This document shows, piece after piece, positions 7,063 through 9,707 of a DNA stretch of 9,707 nt. The number at the start of each line of letters is the position of its first letter. Within the stretch, counting starts at the first letter, position 1. Position numbers and translations under genes: made by a program. The DNA is from JAIRLS01 sp031551455 (lineage in GTDB: Bacteria; Bacteroidota; Bacteroidia; Bacteroidales; UBA4181), in NCBI GenBank assembly GCA_031551455.1, contig JAVBNP010000226.1, positions 1 through 9,707 on the forward strand. The letters run 5' to 3'. The notes beneath the pieces are model-generated. The model did not search any database. It was not told where the DNA came from and saw nothing but the letters and a program-made list of their open reading frames with translations.

Positions 7063-7464
7063 TTAATCCTTTGCCGTTCGTTGTCCGAATAAGCTGATTG
7101 TAAAACAAATGGTTGCCGCTGCCGCAAAAGCCGAAGCCAACAGATGAAAGTATATGACGGTCAATAGAAGAATAACCATCGAGATAAGAATATCCGTTAC
7201 GATAATTCGCTTGTCCGGTTGATTGATCATATATGCTTGAAGACCAAAGGCAAAAAGCAGAAACCCCATTGTAAGACTGAAGCCGTTGTAAAATTGCATA
7301 AGCGTGTGCTCACCCATGAATTGAAAGCTTGCGGCTTCCATCTTTGCCAATGTGTCGGTTAGTTGAGAATCATCACTTGCTCCGTTTAACAGGTGCGACA
7401 GCGTGTGCAGTGTTCCTAAAACCATATAGAGAATAGATCCTAATTTAAAATAATTTATTTTCAT
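7063..7464 (-). CDS. Four-helix membrane protein, LIC_13387-like
   Basis: This is a 133-residue integral membrane protein. Helices are predicted at about 7-25, 60-82, 90-110 and 112-128, with a polar loop between the first two (about 27-50). The stretch G-E-H-T-L-M-Q-F-Y-N-G-F-S-L-T-M-G (about 51-67) entering helix 2 resembles the small membrane proteins named LIC_13387 family, whose function is unknown. It is the promoter-proximal gene of the TetR operon, with start codon 36 nt from the -7 box and operator in the leader. Its TAA abuts the tetR start. A role in membrane stress or lipid handling would be an inference from context only. Confidence 0.7.
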   Translation of the reverse strand: MKINYFKLGSILYMVLGTLHTLSHLLNGASDDSQLTDTLAKMEAASFQFMGEHTLMQFYNGFSLTMGFLLFAFGLQAYMINQPDKRIIVTDILISMVILLLTVIYFHLLASAFAAAATICFTISLFGQRTAKD

Positions 7465-7479
7465 TGATTTATAATTTAT

Positions 7480-7498
7480 ATACCATACTGTATGGTAT
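7480..7498. promoter_or_regulatory. Probable TetR operator (19-bp perfect palindrome)
   Basis: ATACCATAC-T-GTATGGTAT has 9-bp perfect arms around one central base. It begins 2 bp downstream of the minus-strand -7 box and covers the predicted transcription start, an ideal place for repression. Length and symmetry fit TetR family operators, and the TetR gene is in the transcript it would control. Confidence 0.8.
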
Positions 7499-7499
7499 G

Positions 7500-7531
7500 C
7501 AAAGATATCATAATTTATCCGATAAAATAAA
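7500..7531 (-). promoter_or_regulatory. Promoter of the TetR operon
   Basis: On the minus strand the -7 box is TATCTTTG (7507 to 7500). A TTTA (7531 to 7528) lies 20 bp upstream, one base off the TTTG -33 box. The predicted start near 7493-7496 falls inside the operator palindrome. Confidence 0.7.
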
Positions 7532-7669
7532 AATTTTTTGATTGATTTTTTTTCGAATAACCCCGGAAAAAATCATTACATCAATAGTTGAATAAAAGCC
7601 GGAAAATCGGTCGAAATTTTGAAAACTTCCGATCTTTTGCTAACATTATCGTTTTAAATTGAAACATCC

Positions 7670-8554
7670 ATGTTCCGTAAACTTGTAGCGATAGAACCCG
7701 TCAGTCTGATTCCGTCGGCCGAAAAAGCATTACATTCCTTTGCAAACGAAGTAATCACGTATCCCGACATCCCGGCGGGAGATGATGAAGTTGCCGCTCG
7801 CATCGGTGATGCCGATGCCGTACTTTTGAGTTATACGTCCCGAATCAATCGGTCTGCGTTGGAGAAATGCCCGAATGTCAAATATATCGGCATGTGTTGT
7901 TCGTTGTATTCTCCCGAAAGTGCTAATGTAGACATCCGTTATGCCAACGAACGAGGTATTACGGTGACGGGTATTCGGGATTACGGTGACGAGGGCGTGG
8001 TGGAGTATGTAGTCAGCGAGTTGGTGCGTTGCCTGCACGGATTCAATCAAGCGCCGTGGGACGGTATTCCCCGCGAAATAACCGGATTGAAAGCGGGTAT
8101 CGTAGGACTCGGCAAATCGGGTGGCATGATAGCAGATGCATTGAAGTTTTTCGGTGCAGATATTGTTTATTTTGCCCGCAGCGAAAAAAAAGAAGCCACT
8201 GCTAAAGGTTATCGTTTTTTACCGTTAGGCGAACTTCTTGCCCAAAGCGAAGTGGTTTGTTGTTGCCTCAACAAAAATACGGTCTTGATACACGAAGCCG
8301 AATTCGAGCAATTCGGAAACAAGAAAATATTGTTCAACACGGGTTTATCGCCCGCATGGGATGAGTCGGCATTTGTCAAATGGTTGGAAGGCGACAATCT
8401 CTGTTTTTGCGACACTGTCGGAGCATTGGGCGGAATGCATTTGCTCGACCACCCGCACGTGCGTTGCATGCAGGTATCGACGGGCCGTACACGTCAAGCA
8501 TTCGACCGTCTGAGTGAAAAAGTGTTGGCCAATCTGTCAGAATACAATCGGTGA
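7670..8554 (+). CDS. D-2-hydroxyacid dehydrogenase-like NAD(P)-binding protein
   Basis: This 294-residue protein has the two-domain layout of D-isomer-specific 2-hydroxyacid dehydrogenases. The N-terminal part includes N-V-D-I-R-Y-A-N-E-R-G-I-T-V-T (86-100) and G-V-V-E-Y-V-V-S-E-L (109-118). The nucleotide-binding domain has G146-L-G148-K-S-G151. After the second strand comes Y-F-A-R170-S171 rather than the usual acidic residue, which suggests NADP preference. The classical catalytic Arg/Glu/His set is not apparent. The stretch N223-T-G-L lacks the Arg-Gly of the family, the region after D248 lacks the usual Glu-Pro, and Q268-V-S-T stands where Pro-His-Ile-Ala is expected. It may have a different chemistry or be non-catalytic. 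Length is slightly below the usual 310-330. Its 3' end overlaps the convergent gene by 18 bp. No convincing promoter was found upstream. Confidence 0.8.
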   Translation: MFRKLVAIEPVSLIPSAEKALHSFANEVITYPDIPAGDDEVAARIGDADAVLLSYTSRINRSALEKCPNVKYIGMCCSLYSPESANVDIRYANERGITVTGIRDYGDEGVVEYVVSELVRCLHGFNQAPWDGIPREITGLKAGIVGLGKSGGMIADALKFFGADIVYFARSEKKEATAKGYRFLPLGELLAQSEVVCCCLNKNTVLIHEAEFEQFGNKKILFNTGLSPAWDESAFVKWLEGDNLCFCDTVGALGGMHLLDHPHVRCMQVSTGRTRQAFDRLSEKVLANLSEYNR

Positions 8555-9325
8555 AACGATATTAAGCAGGGTGCTCACCACCGACCATCCCGCGATTTCG
8601 GGCGTGGCGCTGTATACATCCACTACGGCATGTACTTGATCGTTCTTTATTTCCACTCTTTGGGTATCCCCCCTGAATCCGGGTGTGGATTGCATGGTCA
8701 CTCGCATGTTTTCCGGACCGACGGAAGCCAACGATGCGGCAACCGATACGTTGAGTCCGGTCGGAAATACGCCGATAGCTTCTCTTGCACTTCCCGAAAA
8801 AACGATACGTTGTTCCGTTTCCAAAGACGGGTCATACACCGACGATCTTCTCAAAGCATGCGGCCCTTTTTCGTTGAAGAACTTGGCAGATGCATTTCCC
8901 ATCAGAGAGGCGGTTCTTAAAACATCGAAACCGCCGGTAGCTCCGGATGCAATGTCTACGCGCGTGCCGGTTACCTTTGCCGTTTCCGTGACTTCCCGAC
9001 AAAAGTCGTTATCTGCCAAAGCGCCGATGGACAAAGTAACGATGGAAGTTCCGTTTTTTAATGCGGGCAAAGCAAGTTCTTTCATTGCGGCGGGAGATGC
9101 CGATTCCACCAAATAATCTGGTTTCAAGGCCAACAGTTCTTCCAATGTTGCACAGGCCGTACAGGGCTTTCCGTGTTCCCGGATTTTGGTTGCCAAACGA
9201 TCGGCTTTTGAAGCCGTACGCGAATACACTCCGACCAAATCATATTCGGACAATAAGCCGTTGACGGCTGCATTTACAACTATTTCGGCGAGCCGTCCGC
9301 AGCCGACAATCACTAATTTTCTCAT
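8537..9325 (-). CDS. Aspartate dehydrogenase-like NAD-binding protein
   Basis: This 262-residue protein matches the AspDH family (NAD-binding domain plus DUF108-type domain), whose characterised members convert L-aspartate to iminoaspartate for NAD synthesis. The nucleotide-binding start is V-I-V-G8-C-G10-R-L-A. The family motif S-G-A-T-G-G-F-D spans 127-134, and F-P-T-G-L-N-V-S-V-A spans 187-196. In the C-terminal region, characterised enzymes have A-D-P followed by N-x-H-E-I. Here the aligned stretch reads Q-S-T-P, then D-T-Q-R-V (220-224), so the proposed catalytic His appears to be Gln222. The late N-P-x-T-S motif is also missing. Activity on aspartate is therefore uncertain. No nadA, nadB or nadC is in the window. 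The ATG at 9325 is chosen because it starts the first beta strand; the ATG at 9361 lies upstream of the predicted transcription start. Confidence 0.8.
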   Translation of the reverse strand: MRKLVIVGCGRLAEIVVNAAVNGLLSEYDLVGVYSRTASKADRLATKIREHGKPCTACATLEELLALKPDYLVESASPAAMKELALPALKNGTSIVTLSIGALADNDFCREVTETAKVTGTRVDIASGATGGFDVLRTASLMGNASAKFFNEKGPHALRRSSVYDPSLETEQRIVFSGSAREAIGVFPTGLNVSVAASLASVGPENMRVTMQSTPGFRGDTQRVEIKNDQVHAVVDVYSATPEIAGWSVVSTLLNIVSPIVF

Positions 9326-9330
9326 GTAAG

Positions 9331-9362
9331 CAAAGATACTTGCACAAAATGTAAAATCCAAA
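9331..9362 (-). promoter_or_regulatory. Promoter of the aspartate dehydrogenase-like gene
   Basis: On the minus strand a perfect TTTG (9362 to 9359) lies 20 bp from a perfect TATCTTTG (9338 to 9331). The ATG at 9325 is only 5 nt beyond the -7 box, so the transcript should begin at or within about 2 nt of the start codon. Confidence 0.8.
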
Positions 9363-9483
9363 ATGGATTGGTCGAGGCGGATTCATGTAAGGTGGCAAAA
9401 TGCAGGGTATGAGTGAAAAACAAGTTCTGTTAAAGGGTGCATTTCAGGTTGTTATAACTTGTTAGGTTTTATCTTCTCGGCAA

Positions 9484-9514
9484 ATCCTATCGGGTTTTTA
9501 AAACCCAATAGGAT
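9484..9514. repeat. 31-nt palindrome, third copy of the 14-3-14 family
   Basis: Arms of 14 nt (9484-9497 and 9501-9514) flank a 3-nt loop. The arms fit CCTAT-Y-R-GGT-Y-T, as in the two palindromes at 1576-1606 and 1620-1650, with the same C-A mispair at arm position 8 as the second of those. It stands alone, without the GACGTAA/TTACGTC flanks. No T-tract follows on the plus strand. Confidence 0.75.
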
Positions 9515-9647
9515 CTCCCCGGTACGGCAGCTCGAAATGTATCTCTTTATTGAAATGTATTTTTGAAAATGAAGTCTTTTCGGTAAAATTTGCGGAATAA
9601 TTGAGTAGCTTTGTAGAATTCGGATGATTCTAGGGTGTGTTAACGCA

Positions 9648-9686
9648 TAATTTCATATCTTTGCAAAAAATGAAAATATGAAATTA
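9648..9686 (+). promoter_or_regulatory. Inverted repeat masking the putative transposase start
   Basis: TAATTTCATAT (9648-9658) and ATATGAAATTA (9676-9686) are perfect 11-bp reverse complements separated by 17 nt. The left arm overlaps the -7 box and lies upstream of the predicted transcription start. The right arm contains the start codon (9678-9680). Transcripts from the element's own promoter lack the left arm; read-through transcripts would contain both. Confidence 0.6.
9656..9663 (+). promoter_or_regulatory. -7 box of the putative transposase
   Basis: TATCTTTG is a perfect -7 box; the -33 region is weak. Transcription should begin near 9667-9670, about 8-11 nt before the ATG at 9678. 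Confidence 0.55.
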
Positions 9687-9707
9687 ACGGAAGAACAATA
9701 TGATACA
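9678..9707 (+). CDS. Putative IS5-type transposase, N-terminal fragment
   Basis: Only ten codons are visible before the window ends: M-K-L-T-E-E-Q-Y-D-T. This resembles the opening of Bacteroidota IS5-family transposases, which commonly begin M-K-L-T-x-E-Q followed by a stretch leading to L-P. Ten residues cannot prove the assignment. The ATG at 9670 is followed by a stop after three codons, so 9678 is the start. The start codon lies in the right arm of an 11-bp inverted repeat (9648-9658 with 9676-9686). Confidence 0.45.
   Translation, partial: MKLTEEQYDT

Larger units (their letters stand above)
9326..9677. other. 352-bp intergenic region with palindrome copy and IS boundary
   Basis: It contains the minus-strand promoter at 9331-9362, the palindrome at 9484-9514, an isolated TAGCTTTG -7-like box at 9606-9613, and the probable left end of an insertion sequence from about 9632. 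No reading frame of note lies in it. Confidence 0.65.
9632..9707 (+). mobile_element. Probable left end of an IS5-type insertion sequence (partial)
   Basis: A transposase-like gene starts at 9678 and is preceded at a very short distance by its own -7 box and a hairpin, as in many insertion sequences. GGGTGTGTTAACGC from about 9632 may be the left terminal inverted repeat, but the right end is outside the window. The exact boundary and any target duplication cannot be fixed here. Confidence 0.4.

Noticed and set aside
7636..7654. Promoter for the 2-hydroxyacid dehydrogenase-like gene
   Set aside because: GATCTTTTG and TATCGTTTT are each near a -7 box, but neither matches TAnnTTTG in spacing and no TTTG lies about 20 bp upstream.

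Overview
This window looks like chromosomal DNA from a member of the Bacteroidota, probably order Bacteroidales. Three observations point there. Promoter-like sequences match the Bacteroides sigma-factor consensus (TTTG, about 20 bp, TAnnTTTG) and occur at least four times, usually as TATCTTTG. Start codons lack Shine-Dalgarno sequences. The protein families, such as the HMA-AraC copper regulator and the IS5-like transposase start, are typical of this phylum. No rRNA, tRNA or CRISPR array is visible.

Layout, left to right. (1) The 3' part of a large exported-looking protein of the 'carbohydrate-binding family V/XII' type (1-1469), with a Gly/Tyr/Trp-rich tail. (2) A 398-bp gap holding a 95-nt inverted-repeat element built from two matching palindromes, then a clear promoter. 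(3) A plus-strand copper module: a small regulator joining an N-terminal metal-binding HMA domain to an AraC DNA-binding domain (1868-2437), followed by a CopA-type Cu+ P1B ATPase (2525-4741). (4) A minus-strand block: an MmcQ/YjbR-like protein with its own -7 box (5339-4977), and a probable four-gene operon starting at 7464. In transcription order the operon is a four-helix membrane protein, a TetR repressor, a second four-helix membrane protein and a DUF2867 protein. A perfect 19-bp palindrome lies at the operon's transcription start and is the likely TetR operator. (5) Two convergent oxidoreductase-like genes whose 3' ends overlap by 18 bp: a D-2-hydroxyacid-dehydrogenase-like protein (plus) and an aspartate-dehydrogenase-like protein (minus). 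Both appear to lack classical catalytic residues. (6) A 352-bp gap with a third palindrome copy, ending in what looks like the left end of an IS5-type insertion sequence, whose transposase starts at 9678 and runs off the window.

How the genes may work together. The HMA-AraC protein probably senses cytosolic copper and activates copA, which exports it. The TetR operon probably responds to a small hydrophobic molecule or membrane stress; its membrane proteins and DUF2867 partner have no assigned function. The most notable non-coding signals are the 14-3-14 palindrome family with paired changes and a constant mispair, a near-leaderless promoter for the aspartate-dehydrogenase-like gene, and a hairpin over the transposase start that would form only in read-through transcripts.
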